A stretch of 64,000 nucleotides of DNA from 3107 sp965216225 (GTDB lineage Bacteria > Pseudomonadota > Alphaproteobacteria > Rhodobacterales > Rhodobacteraceae). Below the pieces are notes generated by a model. That model was not told where the DNA came from. It saw only the letters and a list, made by a program, of their open reading frames with translations, and searched no databases. Every line of letters begins with the position of its first letter. Position 1 is the first letter of the stretch. Shown here one piece after another: positions 54,733 to 64,000 of this stretch. Position numbers and translations under genes: made by a program. Location of the stretch: assembly GCA_965216225.1 (NCBI GenBank), contig CBDCFF010000030.1, positions 1 through 64,000 of the forward strand, written 5' to 3'.

Positions 54733-55878
54733 ATGAACCGGAACCTGCGGGTGGAACTGGCAGAGCGGTCTTACGATATCCGCATCGGAAATGGCCTGCT
54801 TGCGCGGGCGGGGGAGGAGATCGCCCCCCTGCTGACGGGTCTGCGCAAGGTTGCCATCGTGACCGATGAAACCGTTGCGGGGCTGCATCTTTCGACTTTG
54901 AAGGACGGGCTGCGAAGGGCGGGAATCGCGTCACCGGCGCTCTGCCTGCCGCCCGGAGAGACGACAAAGGGCTGGCCGCAATTCTCGCGTACCATGGAAT
55001 GGCTGCTGGAACAGAAGGTCGAGCGCAACGGCCTGATCATTGCATTGGGCGGCGGAGTGATCGGCGATCTTGCGGGCTTTGCCGCCGCCGTCCTGCGCCG
55101 GGGTGTGCGTTTCGTGCAGATCCCGACGACGCTGCTGGCGCAGGTGGACAGTTCCGTCGGCGGCAAGACCGGGATCAACGCCCCGCAGGGCAAGAACCTG
55201 ATCGGCGCGTTTCATCAGCCCTCGCTGGTGCTTGCGGATACCGATGTGCTGAACACGCTGCCCAAACGCGATTTTCTCGCCGGCTATGGCGAGGTGGTGA
55301 AATACGGCCTGCTCGGGGACGCCGGATTCTTCGAGTGGCTGGAACGCAATGGCGCGGCGCTGGCGGCGGGCGATACCGACCGCCGCATCGAAGCGGTGCG
55401 GCGGTGCTGCCGGATGAAAGCCGATATTGTCGCCAGGGACGAGACAGAGCAGGGCGACCGGGCGCTGCTCAATCTGGGCCATACATTCTGCCATGCCCTG
55501 GAGGCGGCGACAGGATATTCCGACCGCCTGTTGCACGGCGAAGGCGTGGCGATCGGCTGTGCGCTGGCGTTTGAAACCTCGGCGCGGCTCGGGTTGTGTG
55601 CGCAGGAAACGCCCGGCCGGATACGCGCGCATCTGGGCGCGATGGGGATGAAGACCGGACTTGCCGACATTCCGGGAGAGTTGCCCGACGCCGACGCGCT
55701 GATCGCCCTGATGGGGCAGGACAAGAAGGTTCTGAACGGCGCCATCCGCTTTATCATGGCGCGCGGGATCGGCGAAGCCTTCACAACCCCGGATGTCGAT
55801 CCGGCGGTCGTGCGGCAAACCCTTCAGGAGGGGCTCGCCACTCGCCGGCTTCTTCTTTGCAAAAATACTCCGGGGTGA
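54733..55878 (+). CDS. aroB: 3-dehydroquinate synthase
   Basis: A 381-residue NAD- and metal-dependent enzyme for the second step of the shikimate pathway. The conserved block GGGVIGDLAGFAAAVLRRG leads into FVQIPTTLLAQVDSSVGGK, which binds NAD and substrate. Metal ligands appear in GYGEVVKYG and in LGHTFCHALE with LLHGEGVAIG. The last codons run through a TTCTTTGCAAAAATACTCC motif also seen near 46215. A GC-rich hairpin separates it from converging ssb. Confidence 0.96.
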   Translation: MNRNLRVELAERSYDIRIGNGLLARAGEEIAPLLTGLRKVAIVTDETVAGLHLSTLKDGLRRAGIASPALCLPPGETTKGWPQFSRTMEWLLEQKVERNGLIIALGGGVIGDLAGFAAAVLRRGVRFVQIPTTLLAQVDSSVGGKTGINAPQGKNLIGAFHQPSLVLADTDVLNTLPKRDFLAGYGEVVKYGLLGDAGFFEWLERNGAALAAGDTDRRIEAVRRCCRMKADIVARDETEQGDRALLNLGHTFCHALEAATGYSDRLLHGEGVAIGCALAFETSARLGLCAQETPGRIRAHLGAMGMKTGLADIPGELPDADALIALMGQDKKVLNGAIRFIMARGIGEAFTTPDVDPAVVRQTLQEGLATRRLLLCKNTPG

Positions 55879-55898
55879 ACGCGCCGCCGCCGGACCGG

Positions 55899-55920
55899 CC
55901 CCCGGCGCTCAGGCCGGGGG
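55899..55920. terminator. bidirectional hairpin between aroB and ssb
   Basis: CCCCCGGC at 55899-55906 pairs with GCCGGGGG at 55913-55920 around a six-base loop. It sits between the converging ends of aroB and ssb and could stop transcription from both sides, though T runs are lacking. Confidence 0.6.
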
Positions 55921-55927
55921 TCGCGGC

Positions 55928-56416
55928 TCAGAACGGAATTTCATCGTCCAGATCGCCGACAGGGGCCGGACCGGAACCACCGGAACCGCCGGAATCATCA
56001 CCGCCACGGCCCTGACCATATCCGCCGGAGGAGCCGCCGCCATAATCGCCGCCCGCACTATCGCCGCGCCTGTCCAGCAAGGTCAACTCGCCACGATAGG
56101 GGCGCAGCACAACCTCGGTCGAATAGCGGTCCTGACCCGACTGATCCTGCCATTTCCGCGTTTCCAACTGGCCCTCGACATAGACCTTGGAGCCCTTGCG
56201 CAGATACTGTTCCGCGATCCGGGCCAGCGGTTCCGAAAAGATTGCGACGGAATGCCATTGCGTCCGTTCGCGGCGTTCACCGCTGTCGCGGTCTTTCCAG
56301 TTCTCGGAAGTCGCAATCCTGAAATTGCAGACCCTGCCGCCATTCTGAAATGTTCTTACCTCCGGATCCGCGCCCAGATTGCCCACCAGAATGACCTTGT
56401 TCACCGTCCCGGCCAT
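55928..56416 (-). CDS. ssb: single-stranded DNA-binding protein
   Basis: A 162-residue SSB. Residues 1-108 are the OB fold ([20 protein letters not shown], then [20 protein letters not shown]). A Gly/Ser-rich disordered linker follows and the protein ends in DLDDEIPF, the acidic tail that binds partner proteins. The ATG at 56416 has AAAGGAGC upstream; an earlier in-frame ATG would add eight residues. It stands alone. Confidence 0.97.
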   Translation of the reverse strand: MAGTVNKVILVGNLGADPEVRTFQNGGRVCNFRIATSENWKDRDSGERRERTQWHSVAIFSEPLARIAEQYLRKGSKVYVEGQLETRKWQDQSGQDRYSTEVVLRPYRGELTLLDRRGDSAGGDYGGGSSGGYGQGRGGDDSGGSGGSGPAPVGDLDDEIPF

Positions 56417-56558
56417 GAATGCTCCTTTCGAATCCCGCAATTGGTTTTTCCGATGTTACACCACCCCTGCATGGTAAAGAAAACATGAATTCATTCCGGG
56501 ACTGGCGAAGTTTTTCAAATTCGCTATATTGTCGCTGTCGTCCGAGCGGGGGCTGTGC

Positions 56559-57143
56559 GTGAAACGTCTTTTTCTGGTGCTGACTGCGGTATCGCTGTCG
56601 CTGCCTGCACATGCGGGTGGCCTGGATTTCTCCGGCTCTGGCGGCGGCAGCCGGTTCACACACAAAACCGGCGTGCTTGATCGCCGGGCCGCCTTGCAGA
56701 ACAAGGGGTCCGTTCTGCTGGATTCGCCGCGCGTCGCGACACCGACGATATATGGCCCGACCCGTTATCAGGGCGCGTATCGCGGCCCGTATCTGATCCT
56801 CGCCCGGATCGCCGCGCGGCGCCATGGCGTGCCCGAGGACATGTTCCTGAACCTTGTTCAGCAGGAATCCGGCTGGAACCCCCGCGCCGTGTCGCACAAG
56901 GGTGCTATCGGGCTTGCGCAACTCATGCCGCAGACGGCGCGGGCGCTGGGGGTGAACCCGCGCGACCCGGCCGAGAATCTGGATGGGGGCGCGCGCTATC
57001 TGCGCCGGCAATACGACCGCTTCCACACCTGGCGTCTGGCGCTGGCGGCCTACAATGCCGGACCCGGAGCGGTGGATCGCTACGGGGGTGTGCCGCCTTA
57101 TCGCGAAACCCGGAATTACCTGCGCAGGATTCTCGGAAGCTGA
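56559..57143 (+). CDS. lytic transglycosylase (SLT domain)
   Basis: A 194-residue exported enzyme that cleaves peptidoglycan. A signal peptide covers about residues 1-19 ([16 protein letters not shown]). The C-terminal SLT domain has the catalytic glutamate 103 in [13 protein letters not shown], the [13 protein letters not shown] motif and [18 protein letters not shown]. The GTG at 56559 is the likely start. No lipobox is seen, so it should be a soluble periplasmic protein. It converges on miaA. Confidence 0.9.
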   Translation: MKRLFLVLTAVSLSLPAHAGGLDFSGSGGGSRFTHKTGVLDRRAALQNKGSVLLDSPRVATPTIYGPTRYQGAYRGPYLILARIAARRHGVPEDMFLNLVQQESGWNPRAVSHKGAIGLAQLMPQTARALGVNPRDPAENLDGGARYLRRQYDRFHTWRLALAAYNAGPGAVDRYGGVPPYRETRNYLRRILGS

Positions 57144-57197
57144 TGATTCCCGCGACCCGCCGTTCGGTGTGGCGATGTCTGCGGGGGGGACGCGATT

Positions 57198-58139
57198 TCA
57201 GCCGCGACGAAGCGGACGCCAGCCCTGCATCCGGGACCGGAACCAACTGCGCTGTCGCTTGGCGTATTGGCGCGAGGCGAGCTTTGCCCGTTCAATCGCG
57301 GTATCGAGCGAATGTTTCCCCTGAAGATGGGCAATCAGTTCCGCAGTGCTGATCGCACGGGAAGACAGGCGCGCCGGATCCCAGTCCGCCAGCATTGCGC
57401 GGGCTTCTTCCAGGGCGCCCCGCGCCATCATCAGATCAAGGCGGCGGTCGATGCGGGCGTTCAGCCAGTCTTTTCCCGCATCCATTATGATCGGAAAGCT
57501 CTGATCGAGCCTCAGCAGCGGCGGCGGGGTGTCGTCCTGCCACGCGGCCAGCCCGCGCCCGGTGGCGCGCTGCACCTCCCACGCGCGCTGAACGCGCACC
57601 GGATTGCGGCTGTCGATCCGGGCCAGCGTGACAGGGTCGAGACCGGCGAGCATGGCCGCGACCCCGCCATCGGACCTGAGCATGTCGGCCTCGGCGCGAA
57701 TATCCGCCCCCGCCCCCGGAATTTCGGCCAGACCTTCCGTCAGCGCCCGGAAATAAAGCCCCGTCCCCCCGACGATGACCGGCGGGCGGTCCTGCGTGTC
57801 CAGCAACGTCCCCACATCGCGGAGCCAGGCGCCGACGGAATAATCGTCCGTATGGCGTATGTGCCCGTAAAGATGATGACAGGCGCGCGCCTCGGCCTCT
57901 CTGTCGGGACGGGCGGTTAGTATGCGCCAGCCATCATAGACCTGAAGCGCATCGGCATTGATGATCGGGCGCGACCGGGCCTCGGCGATCTTCAGCGCCA
58001 GGCCGGACTTGCCCGATGCCGTGGGGCCGGCTATCAGCACCGGGACATCATCGGGAATGTCGAAGGGCAGGGCGGACAATGGCGGGGCTTTCGCTGCTTT
58101 TCCGGGTGCAGCAATACGTGTGCTGCGGTCAGGGGTCAA
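57198..58139 (-). CDS. miaA: tRNA dimethylallyltransferase
   Basis: A 313-residue enzyme that prenylates A37 of tRNAs reading UNN codons. Walker A GPTASGKSGLAL is at about 38-49, followed by NADALQVYDGWRILTARP, and VGGTGLYFRALTEGLAEIP. About 30 extra residues precede the P-loop. The tRNA-binding C-terminal region contains RLSSRAISTAELIAHLQGKH, which differs from the usual RAIGVREL-type sequence by an RAIS substitution. It lies between the lytic transglycosylase and divergent pyrH. Confidence 0.94.
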   Translation of the reverse strand: MTPDRSTRIAAPGKAAKAPPLSALPFDIPDDVPVLIAGPTASGKSGLALKIAEARSRPIINADALQVYDGWRILTARPDREAEARACHHLYGHIRHTDDYSVGAWLRDVGTLLDTQDRPPVIVGGTGLYFRALTEGLAEIPGAGADIRAEADMLRSDGGVAAMLAGLDPVTLARIDSRNPVRVQRAWEVQRATGRGLAAWQDDTPPPLLRLDQSFPIIMDAGKDWLNARIDRRLDLMMARGALEEARAMLADWDPARLSSRAISTAELIAHLQGKHSLDTAIERAKLASRQYAKRQRSWFRSRMQGWRPLRRG

Positions 58140-58256
58140 ACGGGGGGGGCAAACGGGGGCAGACGGGAATCAGATTCTGCGCCTTTTCCCCGTTGAACCC
58201 GAACGTGTTTTAAGACATTTTGCGCCCTGTTCCCTCTCATCCGGCAGGAGTACCCC

Positions 58257-58994
58257 ATGGACGGCGAATCGCAGGCACGGCCGGACACCGCATTCAGGCG
58301 GGTTCTGCTGAAAATATCCGGCGAGGCCCTGATGGGCAATCAGGGATACGGGCTGTACCCGCCGACGGTCGAGAAAATCGCGCGCGAGGTCAAGTCGGTC
58401 CACGATCTGGGTGTTGAAATCTGCATGGTGATCGGCGGCGGGAATATTTTCCGGGGCCTCCAGGGCTCTGCCCAGGGGATGGAACGCACCACGGCGGATT
58501 ACATGGGGATGCTCGCCACCGTCATGAACGCTCTGGCGATGCAATCGGCGCTGGAAGGTCTTGGCGTCTTTACCCGCGTCATCAGCGCGATTCCGATGGA
58601 TCAGGTGTGTGAACCCTATATCCGCCGCCGGGCCGTGCGGCATCTGGAAAAGAAACGGGTCTGCATTTTTGCCGCCGGCACCGGCAATCCGTATTTCACC
58701 ACCGACACCGCCGCCACACTGCGCGCGAATGAAATGGGGTGCGAGGCGATTTTCAAAGGCACCGGGGTCGATGGCATCTATGACAAGGATCCGAAGAAGC
58801 ATGACGACGCGCGGCGCTTTGCCAAGATCAGCTATGACGAGGTTCTGGCCAAGCATCTTGAGGTCATGGACGCCTCTGCCATCGCGCTGGCGCGGGACAA
58901 CAATATGCCGATAATTGTCTTTTTGCTGGATGAACCGGGCGGCTTTCGGGGTATTCTCGCCGGGGAAGGCACCTATACAACCGTACACGGTTGA
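58257..58994 (+). CDS. pyrH: uridylate kinase
   Basis: A 245-residue hexameric kinase converting UMP to UDP. The N-terminal [25 protein letters not shown], and the acceptor region [19 protein letters not shown] are diagnostic, with [12 protein letters not shown] downstream. GGCAGGAG lies about eight bases upstream of the ATG. It opens the pyrH-frr-uppS-cdsA-dxr-rseP-bamA block common to proteobacteria. Confidence 0.97.
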   Translation: MDGESQARPDTAFRRVLLKISGEALMGNQGYGLYPPTVEKIAREVKSVHDLGVEICMVIGGGNIFRGLQGSAQGMERTTADYMGMLATVMNALAMQSALEGLGVFTRVISAIPMDQVCEPYIRRRAVRHLEKKRVCIFAAGTGNPYFTTDTAATLRANEMGCEAIFKGTGVDGIYDKDPKKHDDARRFAKISYDEVLAKHLEVMDASAIALARDNNMPIIVFLLDEPGGFRGILAGEGTYTTVHG

Positions 58995-59056
58995 AGATAT
59001 GGAAGATATGGAATCCGAAAGGCGCGTGTAAAATCCCGATAACAGTGAGAATCGCA

Positions 59057-59617
59057 ATGTCTGACTTGGAAATTGATCTGGACGATCTGAACCGCCGCAT
59101 GGATGGCGCCATGGCGGCGCTGCGAACCGAATTTGCCTCGCTGAGAACCGGGCGCGCCTCGGCGGCGATGCTGGAGCCCGTGATGGTGGATGCCTATGGC
59201 ACCAGAACGCCAATCAACCAGATTGGAACCGTGAATGTTCCCGAACCGCGCATGGTGACGGTGAATATCTGGGACAAATCGCTTGTCGGCCCGGCGGAAA
59301 AGGCCATTCGTGAAAGCGGACTGGACATCAACCCGCAGCTTAACGGCACGATCATCATGCTGCCGATCCCCGAACTGAACGAAGAACGGCGCAGGAAACT
59401 GACGAGGGTTGCCGCACGATACGCCGAGAACGCCCGCGTGGCGATACGCAACGTGCGCCGCGACGGTATGGATCAGGTCAGGAAAGCCAAGGCAGACGGG
59501 ATGTCGGAAGACGACCAGAAATTCTGGGAGACGGAGGTGCAGGAACTGACCGACACCCATATCGCTGCGGTCGATGGGGCCCTGAACACGAAGCAGTCCG
59601 AAACCATGCAGGTCTGA
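59057..59617 (+). CDS. frr: ribosome recycling factor
   Basis: A 186-residue factor that splits post-termination ribosomes with EF-G. The two-domain protein starts [20 protein letters not shown], carries [20 protein letters not shown] and ends with the long helix [20 protein letters not shown]. The ATG at 59057 is chosen because earlier in-frame starts give a non-family extension. It lies 62 bases after pyrH; the spacer has a short GAAGATATG duplication. Confidence 0.97.
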   Translation: MSDLEIDLDDLNRRMDGAMAALRTEFASLRTGRASAAMLEPVMVDAYGTRTPINQIGTVNVPEPRMVTVNIWDKSLVGPAEKAIRESGLDINPQLNGTIIMLPIPELNEERRRKLTRVAARYAENARVAIRNVRRDGMDQVRKAKADGMSEDDQKFWETEVQELTDTHIAAVDGALNTKQSETMQV

Positions 59618-59642
59618 CACCGCGACCCGGAAAGGGGGGCTT

Positions 59643-60371
59643 GTGACCAGAACAAAATCCGGCGCTGCGGGCCGTCCGCGCCATGTCGCGATCATCATGG
59701 ACGGCAATGGCCGCTGGGCAATTCAGCGCGCCCGTCCGCGGCTGTTCGGTCATCAGGCCGGTGCCAGGCGGGTTCGGGAAATCGTCCGCGCCTGTCCCGA
59801 TCTGGGGATCAGGTATCTGACCATCTTTGCCTTTTCGACCGAAAACTGGAAGCGGACCCAGGCCGAGGTCAGCGGGCTGATGTCGCTGTTTCGCAGATAC
59901 ATCACCCATGAAGCCCAGGCATTGATGGAAAACAATGTGAAAGTCAGGTTCATCGGCGATCGTGTCAGACTGGATGCGAGGCTGGTCAATCTGATGGATG
60001 AACTGGAGCTTCTGACCGCTGACAATGACGGTACGCAACTGACGGTCGCCATCAATTACGGCGGCCGCGATGAAGTGGCGCGCGCCGCCCGTCGTCTGGC
60101 CGAAGATGTCGCGGCGGGGCGGCTCAAGCCCTCCGGGATAAATGAGGAAACACTTCCAAAGTACCTGGATACATATGTTCTGCCTGACCCGGATCTGGTC
60201 ATCCGCACCAGCGGAGAGGCCCGCATTTCAAACTTTCTGCTCTGGCAGTCGGCTTATGCAGAGTATGAGTTCATTGATACATTATGGCCCGATTTCACCG
60301 TCGGGATTTTATCGAAGGTTCTGCAATGCTATGAATTGAGGAAGCGCCGGTTCGGGGGCGTCAGGGCATGA
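59643..60371 (+). CDS. uppS: undecaprenyl diphosphate synthase
   Basis: A 242-residue cis-prenyltransferase that makes the C55 lipid carrier for cell wall synthesis. The active-site block VAIIMDGNGRWA has the catalytic Asp20, followed by LTIFAFSTENWKR, and RTSGEARISNFLLWQSAYAE near the C-terminus. The GTG at 59643 has AAAGGGG upstream. Its stop overlaps the cdsA start by ATGA. Confidence 0.97.
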   Translation: MTRTKSGAAGRPRHVAIIMDGNGRWAIQRARPRLFGHQAGARRVREIVRACPDLGIRYLTIFAFSTENWKRTQAEVSGLMSLFRRYITHEAQALMENNVKVRFIGDRVRLDARLVNLMDELELLTADNDGTQLTVAINYGGRDEVARAARRLAEDVAAGRLKPSGINEETLPKYLDTYVLPDPDLVIRTSGEARISNFLLWQSAYAEYEFIDTLWPDFTVGILSKVLQCYELRKRRFGGVRA

Positions 60372-61156
60372 GCGCAAACTGGTCCGATCTGCGTATCAGG
60401 GTTCTGTCTGCGGCGGTCATGTTGGTGATTGGCGTCACGTTGATCTGGGCCGGGGGCGTCTGGTTTGCGATTCTGGTTGCACTTTGCGCGGGCCTGATGG
60501 TCTGGGAACTGGCGCGGATGGTCGGCGGAACACAGTCGGCAAGCATTGCGCTTGGCGCTCTCGGCGCTGTCGCCACCCCGAGTTTTCTTTTGCTGACTGG
60601 CGCGGGCGGTTCCGGCTGGGTCTTCAAGGCGCTGCCATTCATCATGGTCTCCCCGGCCATTGCGGGGGCCATGCTGCTGTCTGCGCACCGCCAGCGTTTT
60701 GCCATATATTCTGTTGCAATTATAATATCTTGCGCGGCATTTCTCATGTTTCGGCAGATTGGTTTGCAGACCGTTGTCATGCTTGTCGCCATCGTCGCCG
60801 TCACGGATATGGCCGGTTATTTTGCGGGCCGCCTGTTTGGCGGGCCGAAATTCTGGCCGGGGGTCAGTCCGGGGAAAACCTGGTCGGGAACCGCCGCCGG
60901 ATGGATTGCCGCCGGTCTGGTCATGCTTCTGGCGGGCGGCGGGGCAGGCGGGGCCGCCCTGGGGGTGCTTCTGGCGTTTGCATCGCAAATGGGGGATGCA
61001 GCGGAAAGCGCGTTGAAGCGGCGGATGGGTGTCAAGGATTCCTCGACCCTGATTCCCGGCCATGGCGGGCTTCTGGACCGGTTTGACGGGCTTGCGGGGG
61101 CGACGCTGGCGATGCTGGTCCTGCTGATGTTCGGACTTCACATTCAGGATGGGTGA
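60368..61156 (+). CDS. cdsA: phosphatidate cytidylyltransferase
   Basis: A 262-residue polytopic membrane enzyme making CDP-diacylglycerol. About seven hydrophobic helices are followed by the family signature SALKRRMGVKDSSTLIPGHG then GLLDRFDG near the C-terminus, which binds the metal and nucleotide. It overlaps uppS by four bases and dxr follows within two bases. Confidence 0.96.
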   Translation: MSANWSDLRIRVLSAAVMLVIGVTLIWAGGVWFAILVALCAGLMVWELARMVGGTQSASIALGALGAVATPSFLLLTGAGGSGWVFKALPFIMVSPAIAGAMLLSAHRQRFAIYSVAIIISCAAFLMFRQIGLQTVVMLVAIVAVTDMAGYFAGRLFGGPKFWPGVSPGKTWSGTAAGWIAAGLVMLLAGGGAGGAALGVLLAFASQMGDAAESALKRRMGVKDSSTLIPGHGGLLDRFDGLAGATLAMLVLLMFGLHIQDG

Positions 61157-61158
61157 TC

Positions 61159-62373
61159 ATGCGAACTGTATCAATCTTCGGGGCGACGGGGTCCGTCGGG
61201 CAAAACACCATTGATCTGATCCGCCGGTTGCCGGGGCAGTATCGTGTCATTGCCCTGACAGGCGGTAAAAATATCCGCCAACTCGTCAGGGACGCGCGCG
61301 ACCTGCGGGCGGCGGTCGCTGTCATTGCCGATCCGGATTTGCTGGACGACCTGCGCGCCGCCCTGGCCGGCAGCGATGTCAAGGCCGCAGCAGGCCCGCA
61401 GGCGTTGCTGGAAGCCGCGGACCGGCCTGCCGACTGGATCATGTCGGCGATCGTTGGCGCCGCCGGGCTGGAACCCGGTCTGAGGGCGCTCCGGCACGGG
61501 ACAACGCTGGCCCTTGCCAACAAGGAAAGCCTTGTCGCTGCCGGACCTCTGCTGATGGAGACGGCGCGAAAGCACGGCGCCACGATATTGCCCGTTGACA
61601 GCGAACATTCGGCGATTTTCCAGGCGTTGACCGGCGAGGATATAGGCACTGTTGAGCGTGTCATCGTCACCGCCTCGGGCGGCGCCTTTCGGGATTGGCC
61701 GCTGGAAAAGCTGTCAGAGGCAACTGTTGCAGCGGCGTCGCGCCATCCCAACTGGGACATGGGGCAGCGTATTACCATCGACAGCGCCTCCATGTTCAAT
61801 AAGGCGATGGAACTGATTGAGGCAAAAGAGTATTTCGGAATACCCCCGGATCGGATCGAGGTCTTGATCCACCCGCAGTCCCTGATGCACGCGCTGGTGG
61901 GCTTTCGGGACGGGGGCATGATCGCCCACCTTGGCGCGCCCGACATGCGCCACGCAATCGGATACGCCCTGAACTGGCCTGTCCGGCGGCATCTTCCCGT
62001 GGCGCGTCTGAATCTGGCGGAAACCGGCAGGCTGGAATTCCACGATCCCGATCCGATGCGATACCCGGCCTTGGGTCTTGCACACAGGGTGATGGCCGAA
62101 GGCGGCTTGTCCGGCGCCATCTTCAATGCCGCCAAGGAAAGGGCGCTGGATCACTTCATTGCCGGGCGCATCCGTTTTACGGCAATGGCCGGGATGGTCG
62201 AGCATGTGCTTGACACCCTTCTGACGGACAAGGCGCTTGTTCACGGGGCGTTTGCCCTTGAAAACATCCGCAATGCGAATCATCTGGCGCGGGACGCAGC
62301 GGACGCGGCGGGCAACGGATCGCCTGTCGGGCAGGCAGGCAAGGCAGGCAGGCAAGACAGGCAGGCAAGGTAG
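61159..62373 (+). CDS. dxr: 1-deoxy-D-xylulose 5-phosphate reductoisomerase
   Basis: A 404-residue enzyme of the non-mevalonate isoprenoid pathway. NADPH binds at GATGSVGQNTIDLIRR near residue 8; SNKESLV-type sequence appears as LANKESLVAAG; metal and substrate residues lie in LPVDSEHSAIFQAL and TASGGAFRDWP. The ATG at 61159 is preferred over a GTG two codons earlier. The last 13 residues (QAGKAGRQDRQAR) come from a 13-bp tandem repeat and are unlike usual dxr ends, so the C-terminus has probably been replaced or extended. Confidence 0.96.
   Translation: MRTVSIFGATGSVGQNTIDLIRRLPGQYRVIALTGGKNIRQLVRDARDLRAAVAVIADPDLLDDLRAALAGSDVKAAAGPQALLEAADRPADWIMSAIVGAAGLEPGLRALRHGTTLALANKESLVAAGPLLMETARKHGATILPVDSEHSAIFQALTGEDIGTVERVIVTASGGAFRDWPLEKLSEATVAAASRHPNWDMGQRITIDSASMFNKAMELIEAKEYFGIPPDRIEVLIHPQSLMHALVGFRDGGMIAHLGAPDMRHAIGYALNWPVRRHLPVARLNLAETGRLEFHDPDPMRYPALGLAHRVMAEGGLSGAIFNAAKERALDHFIAGRIRFTAMAGMVEHVLDTLLTDKALVHGAFALENIRNANHLARDAADAAGNGSPVGQAGKAGRQDRQAR
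62332..62370 (+). repeat. three 13-bp tandem repeats at the 3' end of dxr
   Basis: CAGGCAGGCAAGG, CAGGCAGGCAAGA and CAGGCAGGCAAGG follow one another at 62332-62370, directly before the dxr stop codon. Because 13 is not a multiple of three, copy-number change would alter the C-terminal residues and could change where translation stops relative to rseP, which starts five bases later. Confidence 0.93.
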
Positions 62374-62378
62374 TATAG

Positions 62379-63713
62379 ATGGAGTTTCCGGGCTTTCTTC
62401 CGTCATTCGGCGGCATCGCTTTCACCGTACTGGCCTTCATCGTCGTGCTGTCGGTGATCGTTGCGGTGCATGAATACGGGCATTACATCGTTGGCCGCTG
62501 GTGCGGGATCAGGGCGGATGTGTTTTCGCTGGGCTTCGGCCCGGTTCTCTGGTCCCGGCGGGATCGGCACGGAACGCAGTGGCAGATTGCCGCACTGCCT
62601 TTTGGGGGCTTCGTAAAGTTCCACGGCGATTCAGACGCGGCTTCGGGTGTGGATGCAACGACGCCGCAGGCGCTGCCGCCCGAAGAGCTTCGCCGGACAA
62701 TGCACGGGGCGCCGCTCTGGGCCCGCGCCGCGACAGTCGCGGCGGGACCGGTCTTCAATTTCGCGCTGTCCTTTCTTGCCTTTACAGCGGTGGCGTTATC
62801 GACTGGCATCGCCGTTCAGCCGCTGACCATCGACAGGATACACCCCCTGCCAGAGGGCGCGTCCGAGCTGAGAAAAGGCGATGTGCTGCTGGCGGTCGCG
62901 GGCATCGCCTTCGATGCGCCCGACTTCTCCGGGCGAGTTGCCGACCTGCCCGACACGCCGGGCCGGCAATATCAGGTGCTGCGCGACAGCAGGGAGCTTG
63001 CGCTCAATGGTCCGGCGCTGACACCGGCGCGCGTCGGAAGGGTCGATCCGACCGGGGCCGCACATGCGGCGGGGGTGATTGAGGGGGATGTCGTGCTGGC
63101 GGTGGACGGCAGGCCCATGCGCCGTTTCGGCGATTTGACAGAGCCGATCAATACCGGGGATGGCGCGCCCGTCGAACTGGAAGTGTGGCGCGACGGCGCG
63201 ATCCTGACCCTGAGCATGACGCCGGTCCGGCGGGATTTGCCAAGGCCGGGTGGCGGCTTTGAAACCCGCTGGCTGATCGGTATCAGCAGCGATTTCTTTT
63301 TCCAGCCGGTGCTGGAAACGCCGGGATTGCTGCAAGCGATGGAGACAGGCGCCGGGCGGATCGTCGGATTGATCACGCTGACGATGTCGGGGCTTTATCA
63401 CATGATCACCGGGGCGATCAGTTCCTGCGGTGTTTCCGGGCCGATTGGAATTGCCCAGATGTCGGGGACTGCCGCCAGTGAAGGCGCGCTGTCCTTTGTC
63501 ATGTTCATCGGGTTGCTCTCCACCGCGGTCGGGCTACTGAATCTTTTTCCGGTTCCGGTTCTTGATGGCGGGCATCTGGTATTTTTCGCCTACGAGGCGG
63601 TGACCGGGCGTGCGCCCGGCGCAAGGGCGCTTCGCGTTTTGATGAGCATTGGCCTGTTCCTGCTATTGTCCCTGATGGTGTTTGCCGTAACCAACGATCT
63701 GTTCTGCCCCTGA
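62379..63713 (+). CDS. rseP: site-2 intramembrane metalloprotease RseP
   Basis: A 444-residue inner-membrane zinc protease that cuts anti-sigma factors and leftover signal peptides. The active site HEYGH is at residues 31-35 in the first helix. Two PDZ domains lie at about 125-205 and 210-280, the second with GAAHAAGVIEGDVVLAVDG. The second zinc-site motif is LNLFPVPVLDGGHLVFFAYE. It lies between dxr and bamA, the usual context. Confidence 0.96.
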   Translation: MEFPGFLPSFGGIAFTVLAFIVVLSVIVAVHEYGHYIVGRWCGIRADVFSLGFGPVLWSRRDRHGTQWQIAALPFGGFVKFHGDSDAASGVDATTPQALPPEELRRTMHGAPLWARAATVAAGPVFNFALSFLAFTAVALSTGIAVQPLTIDRIHPLPEGASELRKGDVLLAVAGIAFDAPDFSGRVADLPDTPGRQYQVLRDSRELALNGPALTPARVGRVDPTGAAHAAGVIEGDVVLAVDGRPMRRFGDLTEPINTGDGAPVELEVWRDGAILTLSMTPVRRDLPRPGGGFETRWLIGISSDFFFQPVLETPGLLQAMETGAGRIVGLITLTMSGLYHMITGAISSCGVSGPIGIAQMSGTAASEGALSFVMFIGLLSTAVGLLNLFPVPVLDGGHLVFFAYEAVTGRAPGARALRVLMSIGLFLLLSLMVFAVTNDLFCP

Positions 63714-63738
63714 GGCGTTCAGCCCCGCGCGATGCCTT

Positions 63739-63767
63739 TTGACAATTGCCTTGCGAATGTTTACTCA
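63739..63767 (+). promoter_or_regulatory. possible bamA promoter
   Basis: TTGACA at 63739-63744 is a consensus -35 box, and TACTCA lies 17 bases on at 63762-63767 as a weak -10. It is about 60 bases upstream of the bamA start, which would allow expression separate from rseP. Confidence 0.45.
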
Positions 63768-63826
63768 GATCGAAACAATAACGGGTTCGGAACGATCCCC
63801 TGAGGGGACAGACGGCGGGGCATGTC

Positions 63827-64000
63827 ATGAACATCATCGGGTTTTCAGGCACTGTACGTGCATTCACCATCGCTTTGGCGGCAGTGTTCGTTCTGACTTT
63901 CGCCCAGACGGCGGAAGCTCAGGACCATCGCTTCACGTCGATCGAGGTCGAGGGCAACCAGAGAATCGAGACGGCGACCATCCTGACACATGCGGGAATC
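63827..64000 (+). CDS. bamA: outer membrane assembly factor BamA, 5' end only
   Basis: Only the first 58 codons are in the window. A signal peptide covers about residues 1-32 (AFTIALAAVFVLTFAQTAEA), and the mature start HRFTSIEVEGNQRIETATIL, then THAGI, is the beginning of the first POTRA domain of Omp85 proteins. BamA inserts beta-barrel proteins into the outer membrane. The position after rseP supports the call. The ATG at 63827 is preceded by GGCGGGG. Confidence 0.93.
   Translation, partial: MNIIGFSGTVRAFTIALAAVFVLTFAQTAEAQDHRFTSIEVEGNQRIETATILTHAGI

Overview
This 64 kb window is high-GC alphaproteobacterial chromosome. The gene content and order point to a member of the Rhodobacteraceae: an L21 with a helix-hairpin-helix tail followed by rpmA, an acetyltransferase, obgE-proB-proA, a ChpT-like phosphotransferase, olsBA, and pyrH-frr-uppS-cdsA-dxr-rseP-bamA. 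The species cannot be named from the sequence alone.

Layout. Positions 1-753 hold a decayed IS481-type element abutting the 3' remnant of an agmatinase-like ureohydrolase. Positions 767-9087 carry a membrane/coiled-coil protein of unknown function, dnaX-ybaB-recR, and dnaE on the opposite strand. Positions 9172-18597 form one tightly overlapping operon, xdhA-xdhB-xdhC followed by a BMP-type ABC importer, which probably takes up and oxidises purines. Positions 18687-23061 hold a FAD/GcvT-type sarcosine or dimethylglycine dehydrogenase divergent from panC-panB. Positions 23099-26445 hold a four-gene operon (YqcI/YcgG-family protein, cupin, APC permease, 109-residue unknown) divergent from an Lrp/AsnC regulator. 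Positions 26568-32840 hold a PotADBC-like ABC importer with a creatinase as last gene, preceded by a long untranslated leader and a broken DUF1989 gene.

Positions 33766-39812 are an insertion-sequence island: a truncated IS5-type (IS427-like) element split by a complete IS66 element with an 8-bp target duplication, then two inverted copies of another IS5-family element enclosing a frameshifted IS630 element. From 39962 on, the window is mostly housekeeping: a TPR-sulfotransferase, rplU-rpmA, a GNAT gene, obgE-proB-proA, chpT, a DUF3553 gene, olsB-olsA, a CorC-like protein, xerD, a secreted unknown plus a 44-residue membrane protein, aroK-aroB, ssb, a lytic transglycosylase, miaA, and the pyrH-to-bamA block that runs off the right edge.

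How the genes fit together. The accessory part (about 18-34 kb) has a recurring theme of guanidino and methylated amino compounds. Creatinase would give sarcosine plus urea, the FAD/GcvT dehydrogenase could oxidise sarcosine, DUF1989 proteins are linked to urea/guanidine carboxylation systems, and some YqcI/YcgG proteins are (from memory) guanidine N-hydroxylases. The agmatinase remnant at the left edge fits the same theme. This link is an inference. The insertion sequences appear to have eroded part of the pathway.
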